Assembly (NCBI RefSeq): GCF_004346185.1
Contig: NZ_SMAI01000001.1
Span: 124,001 to 188,000, forward strand
DNA length: 64,000 bases
DNA from: Aquabacter spiritensis
Lineage (GTDB): Bacteria > Pseudomonadota > Alphaproteobacteria > Rhizobiales > Xanthobacteraceae
Reading direction: 5' to 3'
Below the pieces are notes generated by a model, which did no database searches, was not told the origin of the DNA, and saw nothing but the letters and a program-made list of their open reading frames with translations. The position numbers and the translations under genes were made by a program. Shown in pieces: positions 16,770-25,902 of this stretch; the first letter of the stretch is position 1, and each line of letters starts with the position of its first letter.

Positions 16770-19700
16770 TCAGACCGGCAGCGTCGCGGTGCGGAACGCG
16801 CCCGGCCCGAGGGCCGCCGACATCTGCGCGACGCGGACCGTGAGGGATGTGAGCGGCGCGCCGAAATCGGCCGCCTCCAGCGCCGCCGGATAGAGCAGCG
16901 CGGGCGTGGCGAGGTCGAAGCTGCGGCGCACCGCGGCGCCGTCCAGGATCTCCACGCGATAGGCCTCGCTGGCCTCGCCGAGCGGCGCCTCGACCGCGTC
17001 CCAGTCGGCATCGGCGCGGGTGCGGCGGACGAAGGCGAGCGCGATCCCCTCGGCGGTGCGCCGCGCCGAGAGATGCACCGGCGAAAGCGGCATCAAAGCG
17101 CGCTTGCCGACGGTCGCCGTCGCCTGCACCACCATGGCGTCGCCATGGTCGCGGTCGGCCCGGCCCACCCGGAAGAGGAAGCTGCGGCCATAGGCCGAGA
17201 GCCCGCTCGCCCCGACCGCGAGCGCCCGGTCGAGCGCCACCAGCCGGGTGCCGGCGGGCCAGAGCGCGGCGCCCGCCGCCTCGGTGCCGGCCTGCCCGCG
17301 CAGCAGACCCGACAGGCGGAACACGCTCGGCTCCAGAAGCTCCGCCTCGGTGAATTGCAGCACTTCGGGATCGCGCCCCTCGGCCACCAGAGCGAGCGCG
17401 TTCGCGCCGTCCAGGACCTGGATCTCGGCCGCGCCGGAGAGCAGGCCGCCGTCGAGCCGCACGCGCAGCCGGGTCGAGCGGTCGAACCGCCAGACCGGCC
17501 CGGGCGCGAGATCGTCGAGCAGCGTGCCGAGGGTCGCCGGCGCGCCGATCGCCGCCACCGCCTCGAAGCTCGCGCCATCGGCCGAACGCCACACCGCGAG
17601 GGTGCCGGGCCAGGGCGCGGCGAAGGCCGCGAGATGGAGCAGCGGCACCGGCTCGGCCGCCTCGAGGAGCGGCAGATCGAGCGCCAGGAGTTCGGGCGGC
17701 CCGAAGGCCGGCGGCAAGCCGATCGGTCCGTCCTCCGCCGGGCGCGCGGGGGTCTCGAACACGTCCGGCTCGATCGCGCGGGCACTCACCGCGCGCGCCT
17801 CGGCCTCCTCGATCCGGGTGATCTCGAACAGGCGCCTGCGCCCGCCCGCCTCGAGTTCCACCACGTCGCCCGGCGTAAGAGCGAGGCGCGAGGGCGGCAG
17901 CGCAAAGCGCGCCGTCTCACGGCCGGCCCACAGATCCTGCAGCCAGATATCGGCCGCGCGGCCCATCGTTGCCGCCGAGGCGACGATGGACAGATCCGTG
18001 CGCTCGGCGTGCCGGCTGGCCCCGACGAGGCGGCGCGAGGCGGCCGAAGCGGTGCGATAATCGCCGGCGCCGTCGATGAAGCCGAGGCGGATTTCGAGCG
18101 GCAATTCGCTCTCCTGGGCGCGCACCAGCGAAAGCGCCGGCCCCTCCTCCGGCAGCGCCAGGTCGCCCTCCGCGAGCGCCACGACAGGGCCGCCGCCGCG
18201 CGGCGCGAAGACCAGGGTCCCGCCGGCCTCGGCCGCGTCGAAGGCGAAGGCGCGGGCGAGCGGCTCCAGCGCATCGCGCGCCGACATCGGCCGGTCCACC
18301 ACATAGCCCTCGATGGTCCCGACGAGGTCCCCCGCGGCGATGCCGGAGACCCCGTGATCGGCGCAGATCGCGGCGACGAGATCGGCGAGCGGCGCCGCGC
18401 CGAGGCGGCCGTTCAGCCAATGGCCGGTCTGCCAATTGGCGCCGTCCGCCCACACCCCGGTGGCGAGGGGAAATTGCGGATAGGGCCGCGCATCCCACGT
18501 CCACAGGAAGACGCAGCCGGCCTCCACCATGCGCCCGCCATAGGCCGGCGCATGCGGATTGTCGGCGGCGTCCGCACCCGCCCCGAAGGTCGCGATCACG
18601 GCCTCGAGAAGCCGGCGCTGCACGGCATCGTCGCGCCGGCCGTTGGAGAAAGGCGGAACGCCGTTCTCCGCCGATTTCGCATCCGGAAACACGCTCGGCC
18701 GGTTGGGGCCCTTGTCGACCGCCGGGCAGCCCGCCTCCATCAGCCGGATCGGCTTGCCGCCGGGGACCCAGCCGGTCGGCGCCGCCGCGCGCACGCCGCC
18801 GGGGCGCTCGTGATGGGGCAGGCTCCACCACGACCAGAGATCCTTCTGGCGGTAGATCCAGGGCTCGCCGGAGGCGCCGTCGGTGATCGGGGCGCGGGCC
18901 TGCGCGGCGCGCGCCGCCGCATCGGGATAATACCAGTCATAGGCCTCCCCGGAGCGCAGGCGCGCCTTCAGGAAGGCCGGGTCGGTAAGGCTGCGCGCCA
19001 CCTGCGCGTCGAGATGGCCCGGGCCGTCGCGCCAGTCGGTGACGGGGGGATAATAATCGATGCCGACGAAGTCGACGGCCGGCGCGGACCATAGCGGATC
19101 GAGGGGAAAGCGCACCGTGCCGTCCGGGAAGACCTGGGCGCCGTATTCGGTCCAGTCGGCGGCGTAGGAGACCTTCGTCCCCGCCCCCACCACCGCCTTC
19201 ACGTCGGCGGCCAAGGCGGCGAACGCGGCCACCGCCGGGAAGCCGCCGCCGGCCCCGCGCACCCGCGTCAGGGCGGCCATTTCCGAGCCGATCAGGACCG
19301 CCTCGACGCCGCCGGCATAGACCGCGAGGCGGGCATAATGGAGCACCATCCGCCGCAGCGTCCATTCGTCCGGGCCGGCATAGAGGAGGAGGCCGGCAAA
19401 GACGAAGAAATGGCTCGCCTGGGCGGTTCCGAACAGGTGGGCGATCTCGGCATCGGCGGCAGCGGTGCCGTCCGGAGTGCCGGGCCGGCCCGGCGCGGGA
19501 TGGCAGGTGATGCGGCCGCGCCAGGGATAGGCCGCCTGCTCCCCCGCATCGCTCCAGGGATCGGGGCGCCCGTTGCCGGGCGCGATGTCCATCATGACGA
19601 ACGGGTTGAGCGTCACCGCGATGCCGCGCGCCTTCAAGAGGCCGATCGCGGCGACGACGCTGGAATCGGCCGGCGTGCCGCCATAGGCCGCCCGCCCCGC

Positions 19701-20675
19701 GTGCCGCGACGTCTCGTGCGCGAGGTGGCGCGGCAGTCCGCCGACCAGCCAGGAATAGGGATAGGTCGCCTTGCCCGCGAGGTCGATTTTAGGGCGGACG
19801 GCGCAGGCGCCCGCCCGCAGATCGTCGCCGAACCAGGCGACCACCAGCGAGACCCGCTTCAGGTTCGGGCAGGCCGCGAAAAGCTGATCGAGCGAGGCCG
19901 CGATGTCGGTGTCGGCGCCGACCACATGGCGGTTCTCCGCGCCGTAGGATCCCGGCCCGAGCAGCCGCTGGACGAGGCGCGGATCGTAGCCGAACTCGGT
20001 CGCGCCGGGGATCAGCGTCACGGCCGTCACCGAGGGTTCCAGGCTGCCCACGGCCCGCTCCACCTCGGCGGTGATCTGCGGCACACGGTTGCCGAACGCC
20101 GCGAGCGGCAGCCGCTCGAAGACGAGATAAGCGAGGCCGCGATAAGCGGGCGTGCCGGCGGCGCCCTGCTTGGCCGCGATCCAGGGATCGGCCGCCTGAT
20201 CCGCCGTCCCGAGATGGCGGCGCACCACGAAGCCGGTCTCGTCGAGCGGCTTGCCGTCCGCCCAGATCCGGCCGATCCGGGTCACCGGCCCTTCGCACAG
20301 GCCGAGGGCGAAATTGGCGTAATAGGCGTAGCTGATGGTGGTCGTCGTGGCCCGCGAACTGCGCCCGCCTTTGCCGCCGGAGGCCTGAACCCTGGTCGAG
20401 ACCACCTCTTCGAGCCGGGTCGCCCAGATCACCTGGCCCGCGAGCCGCGCGCGGCCGTAGAGCCGCGGCATCGGCGCGCCGGAATTGGAGGTCATCACGT
20501 CGAGGTCCGAGAGGCGCGGCCCCTCGCTCACCCGGCTGCGCCCGCCGCCGAACAGGGCGCCGTCCGCCATCGACCCGCCGAGCGCGCCGAGCGCGCGGCC
20601 GGCGACCGCCCCGATCGGGCCGAACAGAGCACCGCCGGCCAAAGATCCGGCGGCGCCGAGCAGCAGCGTGGCCAT
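16770..20675 (-). CDS. GTA host-specificity/tail hub protein (g15-like, GTA TIM-barrel)
   Basis: A giant 1,301-residue tail-tip protein, homologous to RcGTA gene 15. The N-terminus has a Gly/Ala-rich membrane-like segment (GAAGSLAGGALFGPIGAVAG). A TIM-barrel glycoside-hydrolase-like domain spans about residues 430-730 (VGIDYYPPVTDWR, DLWSWWSLPHHERPGG), followed by a phage-tail/receptor-binding part with Ig-like stretches in the last 300 residues. It should cap the tail and contact the cell surface, and possibly the peptidoglycan through the TIM barrel. It is the strongest single marker that the cluster is GTA-type. Confidence 0.95.
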   Translation of the reverse strand: MATLLLGAAGSLAGGALFGPIGAVAGRALGALGGSMADGALFGGGRSRVSEGPRLSDLDVMTSNSGAPMPRLYGRARLAGQVIWATRLEEVVSTRVQASGGKGGRSSRATTTTISYAYYANFALGLCEGPVTRIGRIWADGKPLDETGFVVRRHLGTADQAADPWIAAKQGAAGTPAYRGLAYLVFERLPLAAFGNRVPQITAEVERAVGSLEPSVTAVTLIPGATEFGYDPRLVQRLLGPGSYGAENRHVVGADTDIAASLDQLFAACPNLKRVSLVVAWFGDDLRAGACAVRPKIDLAGKATYPYSWLVGGLPRHLAHETSRHAGRAAYGGTPADSSVVAAIGLLKARGIAVTLNPFVMMDIAPGNGRPDPWSDAGEQAAYPWRGRITCHPAPGRPGTPDGTAAADAEIAHLFGTAQASHFFVFAGLLLYAGPDEWTLRRMVLHYARLAVYAGGVEAVLIGSEMAALTRVRGAGGGFPAVAAFAALAADVKAVVGAGTKVSYAADWTEYGAQVFPDGTVRFPLDPLWSAPAVDFVGIDYYPPVTDWRDGPGHLDAQVARSLTDPAFLKARLRSGEAYDWYYPDAAARAAQARAPITDGASGEPWIYRQKDLWSWWSLPHHERPGGVRAAAPTGWVPGGKPIRLMEAGCPAVDKGPNRPSVFPDAKSAENGVPPFSNGRRDDAVQRRLLEAVIATFGAGADAADNPHAPAYGGRMVEAGCVFLWTWDARPYPQFPLATGVWADGANWQTGHWLNGRLGAAPLADLVAAICADHGVSGIAAGDLVGTIEGYVVDRPMSARDALEPLARAFAFDAAEAGGTLVFAPRGGGPVVALAEGDLALPEEGPALSLVRAQESELPLEIRLGFIDGAGDYRTASAASRRLVGASRHAERTDLSIVASAATMGRAADIWLQDLWAGRETARFALPPSRLALTPGDVVELEAGGRRRLFEITRIEEAEARAVSARAIEPDVFETPARPAEDGPIGLPPAFGPPELLALDLPLLEAAEPVPLLHLAAFAAPWPGTLAVWRSADGASFEAVAAIGAPATLGTLLDDLAPGPVWRFDRSTRLRVRLDGGLLSGAAEIQVLDGANALALVAEGRDPEVLQFTEAELLEPSVFRLSGLLRGQAGTEAAGAALWPAGTRLVALDRALAVGASGLSAYGRSFLFRVGRADRDHGDAMVVQATATVGKRALMPLSPVHLSARRTAEGIALAFVRRTRADADWDAVEAPLGEASEAYRVEILDGAAVRRSFDLATPALLYPAALEAADFGAPLTSLTVRVAQMSAALGPGAFRTATLPV

Positions 20676-20711
20676 GCATGTCTCCAGGATTGGAAAAAAG
20701 GGATCCGCGCG

Positions 20712-21176
20712 TCAGGCGCCCGGCGCGGCGCCGGGAAAGGCGAAGGCGAGCGCGAGCCGGCGGCGCCACCACGGGACGAGGTCGCCCTCGCACACGCACG
20801 CCCCGTCATAGGCATGGATCATCCGCCCCGGCGCCGAGAGGATGGCGGCGTGCTTGGCCGGCAGATGCGGACGGAAGCGGAAGAGCAGAACGTCGCCCGG
20901 GGCGATGGCGTCGAGCGGCACCGGGCGCAGGTGGCGGGCGGCGGTGCGCGCGAGCGTCTCCTCGCGCCCCGCCTCGGCCCAATCGGGGGCATAAGGCGGC
21001 AGCGTCTCGGGCTCGGGACCGATCGCCGCGCGCCACACCCCACGCACCAGGCCGAGGCAATCGGCGCCCGCGCCGCGCGCCGAGGCGCGATGCAGATAGG
21101 GCGTGCCGATCCAGGCGCGGGCCTCCGCGACGACCGCCCGGCGGAGCGTGCAGACCGGATCCGGCGCGGCGCTCAC
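20712..21176 (-). CDS. GTA NlpC/P60-family peptidase (g14-like)
   Basis: A 154-residue cysteine peptidase. Catalytic Cys40 sits in GAGADCLGLVRG and His108 in AKHAAIL. In RcGTA the homologue is part of the tail tip and cuts peptidoglycan stem peptides during DNA entry. The GTG at 21176 overlaps the g13-like stop by 4 bases (GTGA), which fixes the start. Confidence 0.93.
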   Translation of the reverse strand: MSAAPDPVCTLRRAVVAEARAWIGTPYLHRASARGAGADCLGLVRGVWRAAIGPEPETLPPYAPDWAEAGREETLARTAARHLRPVPLDAIAPGDVLLFRFRPHLPAKHAAILSAPGRMIHAYDGACVCEGDLVPWWRRRLALAFAFPGAAPGA

Positions 21177-22063
21177 GACGGCACCGCCCCGTCATGTCCG
21201 CCCTCTCCCGGCACCGCGATGGCGAGCACGAGATCATTGCCCGGCATGTGCGGAAAGCCGCGAAAATTGGCCGTGTTGGCGAACCGGTCGCGGCAGGTGG
21301 AGAAGCGCTTGTCGCAGCCGGCGGTGACGGTGAAAGCATCGCCCGGCGCGAGCGGAGACGGCGGCCGCTGCCAGAGCTGGAGGACCGCGCCGGACGGGCC
21401 GGCGGCGTGGCTCTTCACCTCCACGGAGAAGCCGGCATCGGCGCCGGACGTGAAGCTGATGCGGCCCTCGGAAAAAGTGCCCGGCGCGAAGCCGTCCAGC
21501 CCCGCCGCGAGGAGGCGCAGCGGACCCTCGACCGCGACCACGGCGGCTGTCGCCCGGTGGGCCGGCGCGGCGAGGTCGATTCCGCAGCGGGCATCCCCGA
21601 GATCGGCGTCGCAGCCGCCCGCGAACACCCGCCCGCGGCTCTGATTGAGCGCGTCCGAAAGGCTGCGCAGCTCGGCGGCGAAGGCGCCGTCCGCGCGCCG
21701 CACCTCGCCGATCGTGCCGCGCCGGAGCAGGAGGCTGACCGCGGGGTCCGACCAGTCGATCAGGAACAGGTCGACGGCCGCGCCGTCATAGTACCCGGCG
21801 GCGAGATCGTCCTCGGTCAAGGCAGCGTCGCAGAGCGCGCCGCCGAACTCCATTCCGGTCACGCCGAGACCTTGGGCGAGCGCGTTCTCGCTGCCCGCCA
21901 CGATGGTGCCGGCGCGGAACGTCACGCCCGCGAGGACGAGGTCGCGGTCATGGTCGGTGAAGCCCTGGACCCGGCCGTCGCGCCGGGTCACGCGCCAGCC
22001 ATGGCAGAGGGTCGTCGCGCCGCTGTCGAGCGCGCTCTGGAGGGCAAGGGGAAGTGCGCGCAC
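21173..22063 (-). CDS. GTA DUF2163 baseplate protein (g13-like)
   Basis: A 296-residue hub/baseplate protein with the DUF2163 hallmarks LCHGWRVTRRDG and GFTDHDRDLVLAGVTF at the N-terminus. The C-terminal phage_BR0599-like part has four Cys (LGDARCGIDL, AGCDKRFSTCRDRF), which in RcGTA bind an iron-sulfur cluster. The GTG at 22063 has CGGAGA upstream. It is coupled to the peptidase gene. Confidence 0.95.
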   Translation of the reverse strand: MRALPLALQSALDSGATTLCHGWRVTRRDGRVQGFTDHDRDLVLAGVTFRAGTIVAGSENALAQGLGVTGMEFGGALCDAALTEDDLAAGYYDGAAVDLFLIDWSDPAVSLLLRRGTIGEVRRADGAFAAELRSLSDALNQSRGRVFAGGCDADLGDARCGIDLAAPAHRATAAVVAVEGPLRLLAAGLDGFAPGTFSEGRISFTSGADAGFSVEVKSHAAGPSGAVLQLWQRPPSPLAPGDAFTVTAGCDKRFSTCRDRFANTANFRGFPHMPGNDLVLAIAVPGEGGHDGAVPS

Positions 22064-22081
22064 GAGCGGTCTCCGAGGGGG

Positions 22082-22723
22082 TCAGGGACGGATTTCGAGG
22101 ATGGGAATCCGGGGGATTTCTCCGGCCGCGAAGGCGGTCAGATTGACCTCCAGAAAATCGGTGTCGAAGCGCACCGGAACATCGAACAGGAAGCCGGCCG
22201 AGACCCGCGCGCCGGCGGGTGGCACATGGCCCGGCAGGAAGGTCACGAGGCCGCGCGTGAGATCGACGGCAAAGCTTGTGCCTTCAACCGCTTCCACCCC
22301 GCCGACCGCGACCCGGACGGTGCCCGCGACCGGCTTGGAAATGGCCCGCGCATAGGGCGCGTGATGCGCGCCGTAGGTCTTCGCCAAAGCGAAGACGGCG
22401 CGGCTCGCATCGCCGGTTCCGAGGGTCTGGTCGGTGGCGGCGATCGGGGTCCCCGGACGGCTCGAAGCATGGTCGAGACGGTCGCGCCAGCGAAAGCCGT
22501 AGAGGCGGCCGCGCCGCTCCTCGAAGAAGGCGACGACATCGTGCAAGGCGGCCAGGGTCTTGACCCCGTATCCGGCATCGAAACGTCGCCGCGAATCAGC
22601 CCGCCGCGCATTGCGCTCCTCGCGCCCGGAGACGCTCGTCACGACCTCGGTGACACGCTCCGGCCCGCCCGATGCGGCCAAAGAGACATCAAGCGGGAAC
22701 AAAATCTCATGAAAGGCGGGCAT
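22082..22723 (-). CDS. GTA DUF2460 distal tail protein (g12-like)
   Basis: A 213-residue distal tail protein with the DUF2460 signature: FHEILFPLDVS at the N-terminus, RRFDAGYGVKTLAAL near residue 50 and GRLYGFRWRDRLDH near 70. AGGAGA precedes the ATG at 22723. It lies at the left border of the histone-like/PRC insert; in RcGTA its gene is directly after the tape-measure gene. Since the insert has a gene on each strand, this gene may need its own promoter in 22724-22831. Confidence 0.95.
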   Translation of the reverse strand: MPAFHEILFPLDVSLAASGGPERVTEVVTSVSGREERNARRADSRRRFDAGYGVKTLAALHDVVAFFEERRGRLYGFRWRDRLDHASSRPGTPIAATDQTLGTGDASRAVFALAKTYGAHHAPYARAISKPVAGTVRVAVGGVEAVEGTSFAVDLTRGLVTFLPGHVPPAGARVSAGFLFDVPVRFDTDFLEVNLTAFAAGEIPRIPILEIRP

Positions 22724-22831
22724 ATTCTTTGCTCTCCTGCCAATTCTGCGGGTTTTTCAATATCCGCCGGCTTGACATAGTTTTTCCGCGCGCTTTGACT
22801 TCGCACTTCTCATCGAGGATGGAGCCAAAGC

Positions 22832-23644
22832 ATGGCCACGAAGCCCGAGAAAAAGCCCGCCGCCGCCCCGGCGAAAGCGCCCGCGAAGGTCGCCGCGAAG
22901 CCCGCCGCAAAGCCCGCCGCTGCGGCACCGAAACCCGCCGTGAAGGCGGCCCCGAAGACTGCGAAGAAGGCCGAAGCGCCGAAGGTCGAAGCGCCGAAGG
23001 TGGAGGCTCCAAAGGTGGAGGCGCCCAAGGTCGCGGCGCCTAAATCCGCTGCCAAGTCGGCGGCAACCAAGTCGGCGGCCCCCAAATCGGCGGCGAAGCC
23101 TGCGGCAGCTCCCAAAGCCGCGCCGAAGGCGGCCGCGAAGCCCGCTGCCAAAGCCCCCGAGACGAAGGCATCCGAGGCGAAGGCATCCGAGGCGAAGGCC
23201 GAGCCCGCAGCCAAGCCGGCTGCGCCGAAAGCTGCGGCAAAGCCCACCGCTGCGCCGAAGGCCGCTGCCAAGCCGTCCGCCGCGAAGGGATCGGCTGCGC
23301 CGAAGGCGGCCGACAAACCCGCGGCAGAAAAGCCGGCCGAGGCCAAGGCGCCCGCAAAGCCGGCGGCAACCAAAGCCGCTCCCAAGGCGGCTCCCAAGGC
23401 TGAAGCTGCCGCCAAACCGGCCGCCAGCAAGCCGGCGGCCGCGAAGAAGGCCGCTGCCCCGAAGCCTGCAGATTCCAAGGTCGCCGCGGCGCCCGAGCCC
23501 GTGGCGAAGCCCCCGGCCAAGCCCGCCGCGACCAAGCCGGCCGCCACCAAACCGGCGGCGACCAAACCGGCGGTGACCAAGCCCGCGGCGACCAAGCCGG
23601 CCGCGACCAAGCCGGCGGCCAAAAAGCCGGCGGCGAAGAAGTGA
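22832..23644 (+). CDS. Histone H1-like Lys/Ala/Pro-rich DNA-binding protein
   Basis: A 270-residue, highly basic, low-complexity protein made almost entirely of Lys, Ala and Pro with few acidic residues. It contains tandem repeats: four EAPKV units near residues 48-69 and eight KPAAT/KPAVT-type units at the C-terminus. This matches bacterial histone H1-like proteins that compact DNA. GGAG lies 8 bases before the ATG. It is on the opposite strand within the GTA cluster, between the tape-measure and DUF2460 genes. A role in condensing DNA or in packaging is tempting but unproven; it may just be a chromosomal nucleoid protein. Confidence 0.85.
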   Translation: MATKPEKKPAAAPAKAPAKVAAKPAAKPAAAAPKPAVKAAPKTAKKAEAPKVEAPKVEAPKVEAPKVAAPKSAAKSAATKSAAPKSAAKPAAAPKAAPKAAAKPAAKAPETKASEAKASEAKAEPAAKPAAPKAAAKPTAAPKAAAKPSAAKGSAAPKAADKPAAEKPAEAKAPAKPAATKAAPKAAPKAEAAAKPAASKPAAAKKAAAPKPADSKVAAAPEPVAKPPAKPAATKPAATKPAATKPAVTKPAATKPAATKPAAKKPAAKK

Positions 23645-23922
23645 GCCCGGCGGGCGGCCTCCGCCGCCCCTGATGCCGCGTCCGCCCGCGGGCCGAGACG
23701 GCGGTTTTGGATCCATCCTCCCGGCACAGGCCGAGGCGCGCCGCGCCTCGGCCTCGGGTCCGGTCTTCCGCCGAACGCGGCACCGCCGCAAGTCCTGCCC
23801 CGGGCGCTTCAAGGCCCGCGCGAAGGACCCGCCGCCGGTCGCACCCGTTCGGAAAGAATTCCGCACCTCCGCGCTATGTCCCCGCCTCACCGACCATGGT
23901 GTTTCAGATGGCCGGATAGGGC

Positions 23923-24441
23923 TCAGTCGCGATCGTATTTGAACTCGGGGGCCTTGGTGAGTTCGTCCTTGGACGTGTTCACATATGCCCGCATCGTCCC
24001 GTCCTGATTGCCGATCACGATGCTGGAGGGATCCACCAGGACATAGCGGTCGCCGAGGCCCAGAAATCCTCCGACGCTCACGACCACGCCGCTGATCGTC
24101 TTGCCGTCCTTGATCACGAAATCTTCGATCTCGCCGATCGACTCGTTCTGGTTGTTGTAGACGTCCAAGTCTTCGAGGCGGGACGCCATGAGGTCCGCGG
24201 AGGAGAAGTTGACGAACCGGAGCGCCACGGTCGACGTCGTGCCCATCGTCATGCCGCTGTCCTTGCCGGTCGCCGCGGCGCCGGCGGCCATGGTCTGGGC
24301 CGAGGAGGTCCCGGCGGAGGACGGCGCCCTCGAGGGGGTGCCGGTGGCCGAGGGGGCTCCGGGGGCGGGCGCGGCGGTCTGGGCGAAGGCCGGCCCGGCG
24401 AGAATGAGAGCCGTGGCGGCGGAGAGCGCGAGACGGTACAT
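23923..24441 (-). CDS. Exported PRC-barrel domain protein
   Basis: A 172-residue protein with a Sec signal peptide (cleavage near AFA-Q at residue 21), a Ser/Thr/Ala/Pro-rich linker (22-75) and a C-terminal PRC-barrel (LEDLDVYNNQNESIGEIEDF and DRYVLVDPSSI). Such proteins are common in rhizobial envelopes, often stress-linked. It is on the same strand as the GTA genes but has no known GTA role. With the histone-like gene, to which it is convergent, it forms the insert that separates the tape-measure and DUF2460 genes. The 23645-23922 gap has no gene I can support. Confidence 0.85.
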   Translation of the reverse strand: MYRLALSAATALILAGPAFAQTAAPAPGAPSATGTPSRAPSSAGTSSAQTMAAGAAATGKDSGMTMGTTSTVALRFVNFSSADLMASRLEDLDVYNNQNESIGEIEDFVIKDGKTISGVVVSVGGFLGLGDRYVLVDPSSIVIGNQDGTMRAYVNTSKDELTKAPEFKYDRD

Positions 24442-24727
24442 GGCGTATCCTTTCGATTACCAGGACAACGGAAGTCCTGCCTTTCCGATCAACCCCTCGC
24501 CGCCGGTTTTCGTTCAGATAAATCTCGCGTCTCGGATCGGCCCAGGCCCGCTCCGCTCCCGCCGTGCCGCGCCGATCGGCGCGTCGTCCGGGGTCGGATG
24601 CGGGCAGCGAGATCCGGACTGAATGCGCCACCCGCAGCGGTGTGTTATTTAGAAATACTTCAAATCCATAGCACACCAGCCGCCGGCCGGCATTCTGATC
24701 TTGACCCACTTGCGTCCGCGCCACGCC

Positions 24728-25312
24728 TCAGGCGCCGCGCTGGCCGCGCGCGACCGCCCGGGCGACGAGGCCGGAGAGATAGGCGTCGGAGCGGCGGAAG
24801 GCGGACGGATCGGGCGTCGCGACATTGACCACGACCGAGGTCCGCCCCCCTGCGCCGGCGGTGCGCACGCCGAGCGCGCCGTCGGCGCCGCGCGCCAGCG
24901 GCAGGATCGCCTCGGCGCCCGCTTCGCCCATCAGGCCGGTGCCGCCGGGCAGCGGAAAATAGGTCGGCGCCGCCACCACCCCGCCTTTGGCGAAGGGCCG
25001 GACGCCGTCCGCGACGATGCCGCCTTGGGCGAAGCCGGTGGTGCCGAGCAGGCTGGAGAACAGGCCGGCCATCCCCTCCTCCACCGGCCGGAGCGCCAGA
25101 TTGAGGGCGAGGGCCGAGAGCCTCTGGCCGATCCCGGCGACCACGTCGCCGACATCGCGCCCCTTCACCGCCACGCCGGTGAAGGCGTCACCGAGGGTGG
25201 TCGCGAAGCCGCGCGCCAGCCGCTCGGTATTGGCGAGTTCGAGGCGGAACGCGCGGGTGTCGGCGCCGATCTCGATCGAGACGCTGTCGATGGGGGTGTC
25301 GAGGCGGGTCAT
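24728..25312 (-). CDS. GTA tape-measure protein (g11-like)
   Basis: A 194-residue short tape-measure protein, in line with the short GTA tail and similar to RcGTA gene 11. The C-terminal half has the family pattern FAQGGIVADGVRPFAKGGVV and PTYFPLPGGTGLMGEAGAEAI. It begins in an ATGA overlap with the upstream g10.1-like gene. Tape length is far below that of siphophages (usually over 700 residues), which supports GTA rather than prophage. Downstream, 286 bp without a gene I can support leads to the PRC insert. Confidence 0.93.
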   Translation of the reverse strand: MTRLDTPIDSVSIEIGADTRAFRLELANTERLARGFATTLGDAFTGVAVKGRDVGDVVAGIGQRLSALALNLALRPVEEGMAGLFSSLLGTTGFAQGGIVADGVRPFAKGGVVAAPTYFPLPGGTGLMGEAGAEAILPLARGADGALGVRTAGAGGRTSVVVNVATPDPSAFRRSDAYLSGLVARAVARGQRGA

Positions 25313-25491
25313 GATGTCTCCGGACGGGTACGCGGCGCATCGGGAAAGCGCCGCATGAGAGCATCGAGCGCGGGCCGCGCCAGCCCGCCGCCGGGCGCCG
25401 CGCCGCCGCCGAGCGCGGCGGCGAGTTCGCGCGGCGTCATGCGCCAGAACTGGTCGGGGGGAAGCCGCAGCAGGCCGAGGCCGGCATGCAT
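25309..25491 (-). CDS. GTA tail assembly chaperone (DUF2376, g10.1-like), start uncertain
   Basis: At least 60 residues with RLPPDQFWRMTPRELAAALGGG, the DUF2376 signature. The family usually has a FDW/FPWEA lead before MHAGLGLLRL, and such residues (FPWEAA) are in the same frame upstream. So the real start may be a non-ATG codon inside the end of the g10-like gene; a CTG at about 25538 overlapping that gene's TGA is the only start-like codon near. The ATG at 25491 is the conservative choice. It would pair with the g10 product in tail tube assembly. Confidence 0.75.
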   Translation of the reverse strand: MHAGLGLLRLPPDQFWRMTPRELAAALGGGAAPGGGLARPALDALMRRFPDAPRTRPETS

Positions 25492-25535
25492 CGCCGCCTC
25501 CCAGGGGAAGGGCGCGGCCGCCGGCCTCGGGGCGC

Positions 25536-25895
25536 TCAGTCCTGCTGCGGCGGCGTGGGGCGCGGCGGCGCGGAGCCCGCCGGATCCCCGGCGCCGAAGG
25601 TCGCCGCGAGCAGCGCGTTGACGAGCCGCGCGGCGCCGACCGCGCCGCCCTCGATCCGCATCGCCGCGACCTCCTCGGCGGCGATCTCTTCGCCCGCCCC
25701 GCGCAAGCCGGCGGCGAGGATCGCGGCGGCGTCGCGCGCGGCCAGCCGGCCGGCGGCGAACCGCTCGGCGAGCGCCATCAGATCGGCCGCGCCGAAGGCG
25801 GCCTCCAGCTCGGCGAGCGCGCCGAGGGTCAGGACCAGCGTGCGGCGGCGCCCGTCGAGCACCGCCTCCACCTCGCCGCGGCGGGGATTGGCCAT
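25536..25895 (-). CDS. GTA gene-10-like tail assembly chaperone (TAC)
   Basis: A 119-residue protein. The domain ANPRRGEVEAVLDGRRRTLVLTLGALAELEAAFG matches the GTA TAC family (phage tail tube protein TAC). The ATG at 25895 sits 8 bases downstream of the major tail protein stop. The open frame extends 21 bases further up but overlaps the tail gene. Together with g10.1, TACs often come as a frameshift pair; here they are two genes whose ends may overlap. Confidence 0.85.
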   Translation of the reverse strand: MANPRRGEVEAVLDGRRRTLVLTLGALAELEAAFGAADLMALAERFAAGRLAARDAAAILAAGLRGAGEEIAAEEVAAMRIEGGAVGAARLVNALLAATFGAGDPAGSAPPRPTPPQQD

Positions 25896-25902
25896 CGCCG
25901 CC

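Noticed and set aside
16620-19094. Very long open frames antisense to the host-specificity gene (and likewise 6022-8163 against ccmF)
   Set aside because: They are side effects of high GC and codon-position bias; the translations are Arg/Gly/His-rich with no family signature, while the opposite strand has clear domains.
22757-24724. 655-codon frame antisense to the histone-like gene
   Set aside because: Low-complexity Gly/Arg/Leu translation mirrors the Lys/Ala/Pro repeats; no start context or homology.
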